Counted from the first letter of the stretch, positions 9,023-22,033 are shown. The stretch: 64,000 nt of DNA from Microbacterium sp. p3-SID336 (GCF_025143365.1 NZ_JALXPE010000014.1:6302-70301); one strand, 5' to 3'. The notes: generated from the letters alone by a model not told the origin. Translations and numbers: made by a program.

Positions 9023-9228
9023 GCCCCTACGGTACCCGGCGCGGCGCGGAGCGGGCCGGACCTTGACAACGCGGCGGCGGTGCTGGCAAGGCTCGTGTCC
9101 AGGAGCACCGGATATCATGGAAGGGTCGCGGGTCACCCGCGGCCGCACACACCGTGTATCTACCGGCCGCCGGCGACTCCGGCGGACAGCGGCGGCACCC
9201 GACATCGCGTCATCGACGCGCGAGAGCC

Positions 9229-10503
9229 ATGACACGCGACACAGTCACAGCCACGACCACAGCCACTGCACGCTCGGACGATCCGAGTCTCTTCCGCATC
9301 GCGGGCCTGCCCTACTTCCTCATCGCGTTCATCGCGCGCCTGCCCTTCGCCATGATGGTGGTGGGCGTGCTCACCGTCGTCGTCTCGGCGCGGGGTTCGC
9401 TCGCGCTCGGCGGTCTCACCTCTGCGGCGGTCGGTCTCGGCACCGCGTGCTTCGGTCCGCTGCTGGGCGCCGCCGCCGACCGCTTCGGCCAGCGCGTGGT
9501 GCTGCTCCTGCTGGCTCTCGGCAACGCCTCCATGCTGCTGCTGTTCACCACGGTGGTCTACGGCACGGCGCCGGACGGTCTCGTGCTGCTGGCCGCTGTC
9601 GGCATCGGCGCGACCGCGCCGCAGGTCGCGCCGCTGTCGCGCTCGCGCCTCGTCACGATGATCGTGGAGCGCATGCCGGAGGATCGACGCACCAGGACCG
9701 TGTCCGGCACGATGGCGTACGAGTCCGCGGCCGACGAGACGGTGTTCGTCTTCGGACCGTTCCTCGTCGGCATCCTGGCCTCGGCGATCGCACCGTGGGC
9801 GCCGCTCGTGGGCGCTGCCGCTCTCACACTGATCTTCGTCGGGGCCTTCGCACTGCATCCGAGCGGACGGCACGTCTCGCAGGATCGCGACCGCGATGGC
9901 AGGGCGCCGTCCGCGGTCTCCGAGCTGTTCCGACCGCAGCTGCTCATCGTGGTGCTGGGCATCCTCGGCGTCGGCATCTTCTTCGGCACGATGCTGACGT
10001 CGCTCACGTCGTTCATGGCCGACCTGGGTGCACCGGAGCAGGCAGGACTGCTCTACGGCGTGATGGGGGTGGGGTCCGCAGCGCTGGCCCTCGGCGTCGC
10101 CTGGCTGCCCGCCCGCTTCACGCTGCGGGCACGGTGGCTCGTGTTCTCGGGCATCCTCCTGGTCGGCACGCTGCTTCTCGGCTTCGTCGACTCTCCGGCG
10201 ACGATGATGCTGGCCCTGGCGATCATGGGCATCGGCATCGGGCCGACTCTCGTCACCCAGTACAGCTTCGGCGCGGCACGCAGCCCGCGAGGTCGCTCGG
10301 CCACGGTGATGACGATGCTCGGCTCCGGCGTCGTGGTCGGACAGTCTCTCGGCGCGGCCGTCGCGGGGGAGCTCGCCGAGAGTGTCGGCACCTCTGCGGC
10401 GCTGCTGCTGCCGATGGCGGCGGCCGCGATCGCCTTCGCGGCCGGTGCGGCCAACTGGATGCTCAGCGGCGAGAGTCGTCGGACCGCTTTCGTCAAGCCC
10501 TGA
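9229..10503 (+). CDS. MFS transporter of unknown substrate
   Basis: 424 residues with about twelve hydrophobic segments. MFS features are the DRFGQR loop between segments 2 and 3 (motif A-like) and the internal symmetry with a charged central loop (around HVSQDRDRDGRAP). The start is ATG 9229, after a cytoplasmic Thr/Ala-rich stretch; the upstream in-frame Met at 9154 adds only low-complexity arginine-rich sequence. It ends 66 bp before otsA in the same direction, but nothing in the sequence links it to trehalose. No regulator is adjacent. Confidence 0.8.
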   Translation: MTRDTVTATTTATARSDDPSLFRIAGLPYFLIAFIARLPFAMMVVGVLTVVVSARGSLALGGLTSAAVGLGTACFGPLLGAAADRFGQRVVLLLLALGNASMLLLFTTVVYGTAPDGLVLLAAVGIGATAPQVAPLSRSRLVTMIVERMPEDRRTRTVSGTMAYESAADETVFVFGPFLVGILASAIAPWAPLVGAAALTLIFVGAFALHPSGRHVSQDRDRDGRAPSAVSELFRPQLLIVVLGILGVGIFFGTMLTSLTSFMADLGAPEQAGLLYGVMGVGSAALALGVAWLPARFTLRARWLVFSGILLVGTLLLGFVDSPATMMLALAIMGIGIGPTLVTQYSFGAARSPRGRSATVMTMLGSGVVVGQSLGAAVAGELAESVGTSAALLLPMAAAAIAFAAGAANWMLSGESRRTAFVKP

Positions 10504-10568
10504 GCGCAGATCAACGAATGACACGGTTCCTCGATAGCCTGGAGGAAACCCCCCGGGAGGAGCCCTCC

Positions 10569-11978
<1,410 letters not shown>

Positions 11979-12039
11979 GCCGTCCTGCCGCCGCACGCCC
12001 CGCGACCTGCACCCCGCACGACCCTCGAACGGAGAAACT

Positions 12040-12840
12040 GTGACGCGCCTCTGGACCCCCGGAACCGCTGACGCCGACCTCACGGCCCTCGCGACCACCC
12101 CGCGGCTCGTGGTCGCACTCGACTTCGACGGAACCGCATCGCCGCTCGTGGTCGACCCCATGGCCGCACGGGCGCTGCCGGCCGTGGCCGAGCAGGTGAC
12201 GCGTCTGGCCGCACTCCGCGACACCGTGGTGGCGTACGTGTCCGGGCGCAGCATGCACGACCTCCGCGAGATCACCGAGCACACGGACGACTCGGTCATC
12301 GCACTGGCCGGGTCGCACGGCGCGCAGTACTGGTTCCCCGGCGAGGGGGCGGCGGATGCCCCCGGTGACGCCACGGAGGACGGCGCGCGGGAGGAGCTGT
12401 GGGCCGCCGCACGGCCGATCATCGACCGCTACGAAGGCGCGGAGCTGGAGCCCAAGACGTTCGGCATGGGCGTGCACACCCGCCGCGCCGACCGGGAGAC
12501 CGAGGAGCGTGTCTTCGCCGAGATCGACGCCCTGGTGGCCGAGCGCTTCCCGCACTGGCGTCGGCGCTCCGGCCACCGCGTGCTGGAATTCTCGTCGCGA
12601 GCCGAGGGCAAGGACGCCGCGATGACGGCGCTTCGGGAGCGGTTCGACGCGACCGGGATCCTGTTCGCCGGCGACGATGTCACAGACGAGGACGCGATGC
12701 GCGCGCTGCGGCCCGGCGATCTCGGCGTGCGCGTGGGCCCTGGGGAGAGCGCTGCGACTCTCCGGGTTGATTCGCCGGAGCAGGTCGCCGCTCTGCTGAA
12801 GACACTGGCGGACGAGCGGGTCGTGGCGTTCGGGGGCTGA
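12040..12840 (+). CDS. otsB: Trehalose-phosphatase (HAD superfamily)
   Basis: 266 residues from GTG 12040 (GGAG 5 nt upstream). The HAD nucleophile motif DFDGT supplies D28 and D30. YVSGRS and LAGSHGAQ follow, and the acidic motif GDDVTDEDAMRAL lies near the C-terminus, all typical of trehalose-6-phosphate phosphatases. It dephosphorylates the OtsA product to free trehalose. Length is normal for the bacterial enzyme. The gene follows otsA in the same direction and likely shares its transcript. Confidence 0.93.
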   Translation: MTRLWTPGTADADLTALATTPRLVVALDFDGTASPLVVDPMAARALPAVAEQVTRLAALRDTVVAYVSGRSMHDLREITEHTDDSVIALAGSHGAQYWFPGEGAADAPGDATEDGAREELWAAARPIIDRYEGAELEPKTFGMGVHTRRADRETEERVFAEIDALVAERFPHWRRRSGHRVLEFSSRAEGKDAAMTALRERFDATGILFAGDDVTDEDAMRALRPGDLGVRVGPGESAATLRVDSPEQVAALLKTLADERVVAFGG

Positions 12841-13027
12841 ATCGACGGATTCGCCGAGCGCGCCGCTTCTGTTCTGGTATAGCGGTGCGCCAGCCGTGGG
12901 CACCCCATTTTCACGCTCACAGCGCGTCGCTCCGTCCTGTTCTTTTCTGTTTCTCTTCTCTCGCAGAGCCCTGGAGGTGAGGGTGTGCGCCTGAGCGGGC
13001 GCGGTCTGCAGTATCGAAGGGAAATTC

Positions 13028-14092
13028 GTGTTTTCTGTATCCATCAACGACCGAAGAAGTTCGCGCGCCTGGCGTCGGGGGGTGGTCCGATCCCTCGCCG
13101 CTCTCGCGGTGGCCGCTGCTGTCCTCGGAGGATCGAGCCCCGCGCTGGCAGAGACGGTCACGCCGTCGAGCTGTGGCCCTCAGGGCAAGCTCGCGCCTTC
13201 GTGCGGTGCCCTGTGGGGGGTGTACACGACCGAGGGGGCCACACTCACCACTGCCGTCACCGACCTCGAGGCGAAGGTCGGACGCCGCTTCGACATCACG
13301 TTGCGGTACCACGACTTCTCGAACCACATCCACCAGGGGCTGTTCCCCGACAGCGCCGAGCAGGAGCTGGGGCGCACGCGCACGCTGCTCTTCGCCTGGC
13401 AGTCGCGGGTGTCCGACACCAACACGAACATCCCGTGGTGGAAGGTGGCCGGAGGCGCGATGGACGGCTTCATCGATGCGGCAGCCGACCGTGTGAAGGC
13501 GTACGGGCAGCAGGTGATGATCGCGTTCGACCCGGAGTTCGACGCCGACAACAACCGCGACAAGGGGACCACGGCGGACTACGCACGGGCGTACCGCCGC
13601 GTGCACGATCGGTTCGCGGCGAAGGGCGTCAGCAACGTCACCTGGCTGTGGGTCTCGACCGGCTACCTCGGCGCGGGAAACGACGCGCGCATCATGGCCG
13701 GGTACCCCGGGAACGCGTACGTGGACTGGGTCGGGTTCGACCCGTACAACTTCTACACCTGCAACGGCACCGCCTGGACGAGCTTCGAGAACAAGGTCGC
13801 CTCGCGATCCCAGTTCTTCATCGATCAGGGCCTCGGCAGCAAGCCGCAGATCCTCTCCGAGTACGGCACCTCGTACAACGCGGCGAACACCACCCTGTCT
13901 ACGAGCTGGCACCGGGAGATCCCCGCGGCACTGCGTCAGCATCCGCAGATCAAGGCGGTCGTCCGCTTCAACGCCGGCGGCGCGCTGGGGACGGGGCAGC
14001 AGTGCCAGCTGCAGCTGAACAACGGTCCCGGAATGCTCACCTCGTTTCGGGATGCGGGCCTCGACCCCTACGTGAACACGCGCCAGGGATGA
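13028..14092 (+). CDS. Secreted glycoside hydrolase, GH26-like (beta-mannanase type)
   Basis: 354 residues. A signal peptide has basic residues (RRSSRAWRRG), a hydrophobic core at 22-35 and a likely cut after ALA at residue 41. The mature part looks like a GH26-type TIM barrel: E170 in IAFDPEFDADNN is a candidate acid/base, and E278 in ILSEYGTS a candidate nucleophile, with WVGFDPYNFY between them. The start is GTG 13028, after GAAGGGAAA. It stands alone, 187 bp after otsB, and a strong hairpin follows it. Activity on mannan or a related glycan is inferred from the fold only; GH26 proteins also include beta-1,3-xylanases and lichenases. Confidence 0.7.
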   Translation: MFSVSINDRRSSRAWRRGVVRSLAALAVAAAVLGGSSPALAETVTPSSCGPQGKLAPSCGALWGVYTTEGATLTTAVTDLEAKVGRRFDITLRYHDFSNHIHQGLFPDSAEQELGRTRTLLFAWQSRVSDTNTNIPWWKVAGGAMDGFIDAAADRVKAYGQQVMIAFDPEFDADNNRDKGTTADYARAYRRVHDRFAAKGVSNVTWLWVSTGYLGAGNDARIMAGYPGNAYVDWVGFDPYNFYTCNGTAWTSFENKVASRSQFFIDQGLGSKPQILSEYGTSYNAANTTLSTSWHREIPAALRQHPQIKAVVRFNAGGALGTGQQCQLQLNNGPGMLTSFRDAGLDPYVNTRQG

Positions 14093-14104
14093 GCCTCTGA
14101 GCCG

Positions 14105-14149
14105 GAAGCGCGGCGATCGTCGACTCCCCACAACAGATCGCCGCGCTTC
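14105..14149 (+). terminator. Rho-independent-type hairpin after the GH26 gene
   Basis: Arms GAAGCGCGGCGATC (14105-14118) and GATCGCCGCGCTTC (14136-14149) pair perfectly over 14 bp around a 17-nt loop. There is no long U tract, as usual in high-GC actinobacteria. Confidence 0.7.
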
Positions 14150-14199
14150 TGGCGGTGGCCGCGGACGAAGCGGTCGCCGCGCAGGAATAGACTCTCGTC

Positions 14200-15918
14200 A
14201 TGTCCTCGCATGATCCCTCCTCCCGCGCGCCCATCGACATCAAGCCCCGCAGCCGCGTCGTCACCGACGGCATCGAGGCGACGACCTCCCGCGGCATGCT
14301 CCGTGCCGTCGGCATGGGCGACGCCGACTGGGACAAGCCGCAGATCGGCATCGCGTCGAGCTGGAACGAGATCACGCCCTGCAACCTGAGCCTGGACCGG
14401 CTCGCGCAGGGGGCGAAGGAGGGCGTGCACTCGGGAGGCGGCTACCCGCTGCAGTTCGGCACGATCTCCGTCTCGGACGGCATCTCGATGGGCCACGAAG
14501 GCATGCACTTCTCGCTGGTGTCGCGCGAGGTCATCGCGGACTCCGTGGAGACGGTCATGATGGCCGAGCGCCTGGACGGCTCGGTGCTCCTCGCCGGCTG
14601 CGACAAGTCCATCCCCGGCATGCTCATGGCCAGCGCGCGCCTGGACCTGTCGAGTGTGTTCCTGTACGCGGGATCCATCGCCCCCGGCTGGGTGAAGCTC
14701 TCGGACGGGACCGAGAAGGACGTCACCATCATCGACTCGTTCGAGGCCGTCGGCGCCTGCCGCGCCGGGCTGATGAGCGAGGAGGACCTCAAGCGCATCG
14801 AGTGCGCGATCGCACCCGGAGAGGGCGCATGCGGCGGCATGTACACCGCGAACACCATGGCGTCGGTCGCCGAGGCACTGGGCCTGAGCCTGCCGGGCTC
14901 CGCGGCTCCGCCCGCCGCCGACCGGCGCCGCGACTACTTCGCCCACCGCTCCGGCGAGGCCGTCGTGAACCTGCTTCGTCAGGGCATCACCACCCGTGAC
15001 ATCCTCACCAAGGAGGCCTTCGAGAACGCGATCGCCCTGGCGATGGCGCTCGGCGGCTCCACCAACGTCGTGCTGCATCTGCTCGCGATCGCCCGCGAGG
15101 CCGAAGTCGACCTGAGCCTGCACGACTTCAACCGCATCGGCGACCGGGTGCCGCACGTGGCCGACATGAAGCCGTTCGGGAAGTATGTGATGAACGACGT
15201 CGACCGGCACGGCGGGATCCCCGTGATCATGAAGGCGATGCTCGACGAGGGGCTGCTGCACGGCGACGCCCTGACCGTGACGGGGAAGACCCTGGCGGAG
15301 AACCTCGCCGAACTCGACCCGCAGCCGATCGACGGCGAGGTCATCCACACGTTCGACAACCCGATCCACGCGACCGGCGGCCTCACGATCCTGCACGGCT
15401 CGATGGCCCCGGAAGGCGCCGTCGTCAAGACCGCCGGCTTCGATGCCGCCGTGTTCGAGGGGCCTGCCCGGGTGTTCGAGCGCGAGCGCGCCGCCATGGA
15501 CGCGGTCGCTGAGGGCACGATCGAGCCCGGCACTGTGATCGTCATCCGCTACGAGGGCCCCAAGGGCGGACCGGGCATGCGCGAGATGCTCGCGATCACC
15601 GCCGCCATCAAGGGCGCTGGGCTCGGAAAAGATGTACTACTCTTGACGGACGGACGATTCTCAGGCGGCACAACCGGCCTGTGCATCGGCCACATAGCAC
15701 CCGAAGCGGTGGACGCAGGTCCCATCGCCTTCGTGCGCGATGGTGATCTGATACGGGTCGATATCGCAGCTCGCTCTCTCGATCTACTCGTCGACGAGGC
15801 GGAGCTCGCCTCCCGCCGTTCCGGCTGGGAGCCCCTTCCCCCGCGCTATACCCGAGGCGTTCTTGCCAAGTATTCGCGCCTCGTGCGGTCCGCCGCCGAG
15901 GGAGCGACCACCGGCTAA
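14200..15918 (+). CDS. ilvD: Dihydroxy-acid dehydratase
   Basis: 572 residues, full length for IlvD. Iron-sulfur cluster cysteines are in [15 protein letters not shown] and [14 protein letters not shown], and the C-terminal GGPGMREM and [10 protein letters not shown] segments are present. It dehydrates 2,3-dihydroxy-isovalerate and -methylvalerate, the third common step of valine, leucine and isoleucine synthesis. ilvB, ilvN and ilvC follow in order. An oddity: from about 15626 to the stop the codons shift to forms rare in the neighbours (GTA, CTA, TTG, CGA, TCA, ATA), although the protein stays conserved. Confidence 0.96.
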   Translation: MSSHDPSSRAPIDIKPRSRVVTDGIEATTSRGMLRAVGMGDADWDKPQIGIASSWNEITPCNLSLDRLAQGAKEGVHSGGGYPLQFGTISVSDGISMGHEGMHFSLVSREVIADSVETVMMAERLDGSVLLAGCDKSIPGMLMASARLDLSSVFLYAGSIAPGWVKLSDGTEKDVTIIDSFEAVGACRAGLMSEEDLKRIECAIAPGEGACGGMYTANTMASVAEALGLSLPGSAAPPAADRRRDYFAHRSGEAVVNLLRQGITTRDILTKEAFENAIALAMALGGSTNVVLHLLAIAREAEVDLSLHDFNRIGDRVPHVADMKPFGKYVMNDVDRHGGIPVIMKAMLDEGLLHGDALTVTGKTLAENLAELDPQPIDGEVIHTFDNPIHATGGLTILHGSMAPEGAVVKTAGFDAAVFEGPARVFERERAAMDAVAEGTIEPGTVIVIRYEGPKGGPGMREMLAITAAIKGAGLGKDVLLLTDGRFSGGTTGLCIGHIAPEAVDAGPIAFVRDGDLIRVDIAARSLDLLVDEAELASRRSGWEPLPPRYTRGVLAKYSRLVRSAAEGATTG

Positions 15919-15919
15919 C

Positions 15920-15939
15920 CCGGATGCACAGGCATCCGG
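15920..15939 (+). other. Perfect hairpin between ilvD and ilvB
   Basis: CCGGATGC (15920-15927) and GCATCCGG (15932-15939) form an 8-bp stem with ACAG loop, starting 2 nt after the ilvD stop and ending 30 nt before ilvB. It could be a partial terminator, attenuator or RNA-processing signal that sets ilvB levels apart from ilvD. No leader peptide rich in Leu/Val/Ile codons was seen. Confidence 0.5.
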
Positions 15940-15969
15940 CGTCCTCTCCAGTTCACCAGAAGGAATGTC

Positions 15970-17769
15970 ATGACTGCTGACACCGTCTCGGCCGTGCCGA
16001 GGCCGCCCGCCCGTCCATCCGCGCCGGAGATCACCGGTGCCGAGGCCGTCGTCCGCTCGCTCGAGCTGCTCGGCGTGACGGATGTCTTCGGCCTTCCCGG
16101 CGGCGCGATCCTCCCTGTCTACGACCCGCTGATGGACGCGTCGCAGCTGCGGCACATCCTGGTGCGGCACGAGCAGGGCGCCGGGCACGCGGCCGAGGGC
16201 TACGCGTCGGCGTCCGGCAAGGTCGGCGTCTGCATCGCGACCTCGGGTCCCGGTGCGACGAACCTCGTCACCGCGATCGCGGACGCCTACATGGACTCGG
16301 TGCCGCTGCTCGCGATCACCGGCCAGGTGTTCTCGACGCTGATGGGGACCGACGCGTTCCAGGAGGCCGACATCGTGGGGATCACGATGCCGATCACGAA
16401 GCACTCCTTCCTGGTGAAGGACGCCGCGGACATCCCCGGCGCGATCGCCGCGGCCTACGAGATCGCCGGCACCGGCCGCCCCGGCCCGGTGCTTGTCGAC
16501 ATCACGAAGGACGCGCAGCAGGCCGTAGCGCCGTTCGTGTGGCCGCCCAAGATCGACCTGCCGGGCTACCGTCCTGTGACCAAGGCGCACGGCAAGCAGA
16601 TCCAGGCCGCGGCCGCCCTGCTCGCCGAGGCCAAGAAGCCGGTGCTGTACGTCGGGGGCGGCGTGATCCGCGGCCGCGCGTCGGCGGAGCTGCTCGAGCT
16701 GGCGGAGTCGACGGGCGCGCCCGTGGTGACGACGCTCATGGCGCGCGGCGCCTTCCCGGACTCGCACCCGCAGCACCTCGGCATGCCCGGCATGCACGGC
16801 ACGGTGCCTGCGGTCCTCGCGCTGCAGGAGGCCGACCTCATCGTGTCGCTCGGTGCGCGGTTCGACGACCGCGTGACCGGCAAGGCCGCGCTGTTCGCAC
16901 CGCACGCGAAGGTCGTGCACGTCGACATCGACCCCGCGGAGATCTCGAAGATCCGCACCGCGGACGTCCCGATCGTGGGCGACGTGCGCGACGTGCTGAT
17001 CGACCTCGACGCGGCGTTCCGCGGAGCCACGGGAGCCGCCAAGCCGGACATCGAGGAGTGGTGGTCCTACCTGGATGGTCTCCGCAACGAGTTCCCGCTG
17101 GGCTACGCGCCCACGACGGACGGTCTGCTGGCGCCGCAGTACGTCATCCAGCGCATCGGCGAGCTGACCGGTCCCGAGGGCATCTTCGCCTCCGGTGTCG
17201 GGCAGCACCAGATGTGGGCGGCGCAGTTCATCGCCTACGAGCGCCCCAACGCGTGGCTGAACTCCGGGGGAGCGGGCACGATGGGCTACTCGGTTCCGGC
17301 CGCCATGGGAGCCAAGGTCGCCGAGCCCGAGCGCCAGGTCTGGGCGATCGACGGCGACGGATGCTTCCAGATGACCAACCAGGAGCTCGCGACCTGTGCG
17401 ATCAACAACATCCCGATCAAGGTCGCGATCATCAACAACTCCTCGCTGGGCATGGTGCGGCAGTGGCAGACGCTGTTCTATGACGGCCGGCACTCGAACA
17501 CCGACCTGAACACCGGGCACGGCACCGTGCGCATCCCCGACTTCGTGAAGCTCGCCGAGGCGTACGGCTGCCTCGCGATCCGCGTGGAGAAGGAGGAGGA
17601 GGTCGACGCGGCCATCCAGCTCGCGCTCGACACCAACGACCGCCCGGTGGTGATCGACTTCGTGGTGAGCGCCGACTCGATGGTGTGGCCGATGGTCCCG
17701 CAGGGAGTCAGCAACAGCTACGTCCAGTACGCGCGCGACCACGCGCCCGCCTTCGATGAGGAGGACTGA
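15970..17769 (+). CDS. ilvB: Acetolactate synthase, large (catalytic) subunit
   Basis: 599 residues, a thiamine-diphosphate enzyme. The catalytic glutamate E68 is in [15 protein letters not shown], the FAD/acetyl-phosphate middle domain has GGGVIRGRA, and the ThDP motif [14 protein letters not shown] starts near residue 462. It condenses two pyruvates to acetolactate, or pyruvate plus 2-oxobutyrate to acetohydroxybutyrate. ATG 15970 follows GAAGGAATGTC. The regulatory subunit gene begins 3 nt after the stop, so the two subunits are made together. In related bacteria the holoenzyme is feedback-inhibited by valine through the small subunit. Confidence 0.97.
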   Translation: MTADTVSAVPRPPARPSAPEITGAEAVVRSLELLGVTDVFGLPGGAILPVYDPLMDASQLRHILVRHEQGAGHAAEGYASASGKVGVCIATSGPGATNLVTAIADAYMDSVPLLAITGQVFSTLMGTDAFQEADIVGITMPITKHSFLVKDAADIPGAIAAAYEIAGTGRPGPVLVDITKDAQQAVAPFVWPPKIDLPGYRPVTKAHGKQIQAAAALLAEAKKPVLYVGGGVIRGRASAELLELAESTGAPVVTTLMARGAFPDSHPQHLGMPGMHGTVPAVLALQEADLIVSLGARFDDRVTGKAALFAPHAKVVHVDIDPAEISKIRTADVPIVGDVRDVLIDLDAAFRGATGAAKPDIEEWWSYLDGLRNEFPLGYAPTTDGLLAPQYVIQRIGELTGPEGIFASGVGQHQMWAAQFIAYERPNAWLNSGGAGTMGYSVPAAMGAKVAEPERQVWAIDGDGCFQMTNQELATCAINNIPIKVAIINNSSLGMVRQWQTLFYDGRHSNTDLNTGHGTVRIPDFVKLAEAYGCLAIRVEKEEEVDAAIQLALDTNDRPVVIDFVVSADSMVWPMVPQGVSNSYVQYARDHAPAFDEED

Positions 17770-17772
17770 GCC

Positions 17773-19387
<1,615 letters not shown>

Positions 19388-19402
19388 GTTCGATTCTCGA
19401 AA

Positions 19403-19432
19403 GAACGGGTGCCCCCACGGGGGTGCCCGTTC
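19403..19432 (+). terminator. Hairpin terminator after ilvC
   Basis: GAACGGG (19403-19409) pairs with CCCGTTC (19426-19432). The interior continues through two G-U pairs to a C-tract/G-tract stem with a short loop. It closes the branched-chain amino-acid operon. Confidence 0.75.
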
Positions 19433-19459
19433 TCGCGTTTCCGGCTACCTCCTGCCTTA

Positions 19460-19472
19460 AACATCCGATGTC
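19460..19472. promoter_or_regulatory. Probable ROK operator upstream of the first fucosidase gene
   Basis: AACATC-C-GATGTC differs at one position in the right arm and in the central base from the perfect palindrome at 22007-22019, beside the ROK repressor gene. It ends 17 nt before the fucosidase ATG, where bound repressor would block expression. Assignment is by repetition and location only. Confidence 0.6.
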
Positions 19473-19489
19473 TGTGTCAGGATGGACAC

Positions 19490-20755
19490 ATGCGACAGGA
19501 ATGGTTTGACCACGCCCGCTTCGGGCTGTTCGTGCACTTCGGGCTCTACAGCGGCGCCGCGCGGCACGAGTGGGTGCAGAACTACGAACGCCTCACCGCC
19601 GAGGACTACCGGCAGTACTTCGACAACTTCGACCCGGACCTCTTCGATGCCGCGGCCCTCGCCCGGACGGCCAAGGAGACCGGCATGGGCTACGTCGTGC
19701 TCACCACCAAGCACCACGACGGCTTCTGCCTGTGGGACTCCGCGCTCACCGACTACACGTCGGTCGCCGCCGTGGGGCGCGACCTGGTGCGCGAGTACGT
19801 CGAGGCGCTCCGCGCCGAGGGGCTCAAAGTGGGGCTGTACCACTCGGTCATCGACTGGCACCACCCCGACTTCACGGTCGACTGGAACCACCCGCGCCGG
19901 GACGACGAGAACGCGCACGCGCTGAATGAGGGCCGGGACATGTCGCGGTACCGCGCCTATCTGCACGGGCAGGTGCGCGAGCTGCTCACCGCGTACGGCG
20001 ACATCGACTACCTGTTCTTCGACTTCACCTATCCGGAGGAGAAGGACGGGTGGGCCGGCAAGGGCCCGCAGGACTGGGACGCGGAGGCGCTCCTGGCGCT
20101 GTGCCGTGAGCTGCAGCCGGACATGCTCGTGAACGATCGGCTGGGGATCCCCGCCGACTTCGTGACGCCAGAGCAGTATCAGCCGACGGCGCCGATCCTC
20201 CGCGACGGCGTCCCGTTGGTATGGGAGGCGTGCCAGACCCTGAACGGCTCGTGGGGATACCACCGGGACAACACGGACCAGAAGTCGCCGGCACTGCTGG
20301 TGCAGATGCTCGTGGACTCGGTGTCGATGGACGGCAACATGCTCCTCAACATCGGGCCGGACGGCCGCGGGGCGATTGCGCCGCGGGACGCCGCCTCCCT
20401 CGCGGAGATCGGGGAGTGGATGCGGCTGCATGAGCGCGCGGTCGTCGGGGCCGGGCACGCGCCCTTCACTCCGCCGCGCGAGGGCGTCTACACGCTGCGC
20501 GGCGACCGCCTGTACCTGAGCCTGTTCAGCTGGCCGCTCGGGTTCGTGCACCTGCCGGGGCTCGCGGGCAGGGTGTCGTACGCGAGACTGCTGAACGACG
20601 GCTCCTGGCTGAAGACCAGCGTGTCCGATCCCGAGCAGCAGGCGGACCTGATGACGCCCGCCGGGGAAGCCGAGGGCACTCTCACCGTGCACCTGCCGGT
20701 GCGCCGCCCCGACGTGCTGATGCCTGTCATCGAGCTCAGGCTGACCGCGGAGTGA
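19490..20755 (+). CDS. Alpha-L-fucosidase (GH29), intracellular
   Basis: 421 residues from ATG 19490, preceded by AGGA. The GH29 barrel is recognisable from WFDHARFGLFVHFGLYS, YVVLTTKHHDGFCLW and KVGLYHSVIDWHHPD. The probable nucleophile is D178 in YLFFDFTYPEE. NMLLNIGPDGRG is the usual closing segment of the domain. There is no signal peptide, so it should act on fucosyl-oligosaccharides after import. It converges with the ROK repressor gene (16 bp between stops) and carries its own copy of the palindrome found at the ABC operon promoter. Linkage specificity cannot be told. Confidence 0.88.
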   Translation: MRQEWFDHARFGLFVHFGLYSGAARHEWVQNYERLTAEDYRQYFDNFDPDLFDAAALARTAKETGMGYVVLTTKHHDGFCLWDSALTDYTSVAAVGRDLVREYVEALRAEGLKVGLYHSVIDWHHPDFTVDWNHPRRDDENAHALNEGRDMSRYRAYLHGQVRELLTAYGDIDYLFFDFTYPEEKDGWAGKGPQDWDAEALLALCRELQPDMLVNDRLGIPADFVTPEQYQPTAPILRDGVPLVWEACQTLNGSWGYHRDNTDQKSPALLVQMLVDSVSMDGNMLLNIGPDGRGAIAPRDAASLAEIGEWMRLHERAVVGAGHAPFTPPREGVYTLRGDRLYLSLFSWPLGFVHLPGLAGRVSYARLLNDGSWLKTSVSDPEQQADLMTPAGEAEGTLTVHLPVRRPDVLMPVIELRLTAE

Positions 20756-20771
20756 CAGCGGTGGCGTCGGC

Positions 20772-21923
20772 TCAGGCCGGCGCCACCGGGATCTCCATGC
20801 CCTCCAGGGCGAGTCGAGCGGCGCCGTGCAGGATCGCGTCGGCACCGGTGCGCGCCGCCTCGATGCGCAGACGCTGTGTCGCCAGCGGATGACACGCCTC
20901 GTAGACACGGCTCCGCACCGCTGCGATGAAGGGCTCGGACGCGCTCATGCTCCCGGTCAGGAACACGGCGTGCGGGTTGAAGAAGTTCACGACGCCCGAC
21001 AGTGCCTGACCGAGGTGGGTGCCCGCCGTGCGCACCAGGGTCGTCGCGAGCGGATCGGCGTCGCGCGCCAGGGTGAGCACGTCGCCGGTGGTGCGGACCT
21101 CGTCGTTGCCGCGCTCGCGCATCTGCCGCACGAGGCTGGCGCCGCTGGCCACCGTCTCCAGGCATCCGGTGTTGCCGCAGGAGCAGGGGATGTCGCCACT
21201 GCCGTCGATGCGCGTGTGGGTGATGTCTCCCGCGGCGGCGGTGGCGCCACGGTGCACGTGTCCGTCCACGATGATGCCGCTGCCGATCGCGGTCCCCGCC
21301 TTGACGGTGATGCTGTGCTGCGCGTGGCCGAGCTGCTCCCGGTGCTCGCCGAGAGCGGCGAGGTTGGCGTCGTTGTCCACCGCGACGGGGACGCCGTAGC
21401 GTGCGGTCAGGTGCTCCCCGACGCGGAAACCCGGCCACCCCGGCATGCGCGAGGGCTGATCGACCGAGCCGGTGGTGATGTCGACCGGACCGGGAAGGCT
21501 CACACCGATCGCGTGGATGCGGGTGTCGGCGACATGGCGGTCGAACACCTCCGCGACGCGCGCGAGGGTGGCCTCCGGCCCCTCGGCCACGTCGATCGCG
21601 AGCGTCTCGCTGTCGAGCAGCGCGCCGCTGAGGTCGTGCCGTCCGACGCGGGCATGGCGTCCGCCGAGATCAGCCGTGAGCACGACGCCGTCCGCGGCGA
21701 TCTGCAGCACTCGCGGACGACGCCCGCCGCGCGAGGTGCCGGCGCCCGCCTCCTGCAGCACGCCCGCGTCGATCAGGGACTGGACGCGGAGGCCGACCGT
21801 GGACGCGGCGACGCCGAGGGCGGCGGCCAGTTCCGAGCGGGAGCGCGCCTGCCCGCGGGCGACGAGGTCGAGGATGCGCCGCGTGTGCGGGTCGTCGACG
21901 GGAGTGTCGGCGGGGTTCGTCAT
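20772..21923 (-). CDS. ROK-family transcriptional repressor (NagC/XylR type)
   Basis: 383 residues. An N-terminal winged helix (about 10-65: RSRSELAAALGVAASTVGLRVQ) is fused to a ROK domain with an N-terminal phosphate-binding-like strand, a DNDANLAALGE segment and the zinc site CSCGNTGCLE. The usual GEIGH just before the zinc cluster reads GDITH, so the key His is kept while catalytic residues are degenerate, as in ROK repressors. ATG 21923 diverges from the ABC operon with about 200 bp between starts. Two copies of an AACATC-N-GATGTT palindrome mark its likely operators. The effector is probably a sugar or sugar phosphate of this locus. Confidence 0.9.
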   Translation of the reverse strand: MTNPADTPVDDPHTRRILDLVARGQARSRSELAAALGVAASTVGLRVQSLIDAGVLQEAGAGTSRGGRRPRVLQIAADGVVLTADLGGRHARVGRHDLSGALLDSETLAIDVAEGPEATLARVAEVFDRHVADTRIHAIGVSLPGPVDITTGSVDQPSRMPGWPGFRVGEHLTARYGVPVAVDNDANLAALGEHREQLGHAQHSITVKAGTAIGSGIIVDGHVHRGATAAAGDITHTRIDGSGDIPCSCGNTGCLETVASGASLVRQMRERGNDEVRTTGDVLTLARDADPLATTLVRTAGTHLGQALSGVVNFFNPHAVFLTGSMSASEPFIAAVRSRVYEACHPLATQRLRIEAARTGADAILHGAARLALEGMEIPVAPA

Positions 21924-22006
21924 GGGAGCCCTTCGTCTCGGAGCATCGTCAGCGTAGCGGGGGAGCAGCCTGTTTCGGGGAGATGACGGAACATCACCTC
22001 CCGATA

Positions 22007-22019
22007 AACATCGGATGTT
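22007..22019. promoter_or_regulatory. Probable ROK operator in the repressor/ABC intergenic region
   Basis: AACATC-G-GATGTT is a perfect 13-bp palindrome with a central base, 15 bp upstream of a possible -35 box for the ABC operon. An extra half-site AACATC lies at 21990-21995. It pairs with the near-identical site before the first fucosidase gene. Confidence 0.65.
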
Positions 22020-22033
22020 CAGCTTGCGGCGCC

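Noticed and set aside
12841..13027. Possible riboswitch before the GH26 gene
   Set aside because: The stretch has GGAGGTGAGGG-like sequence but does not fit any riboswitch consensus I know, so it is left as plain leader.
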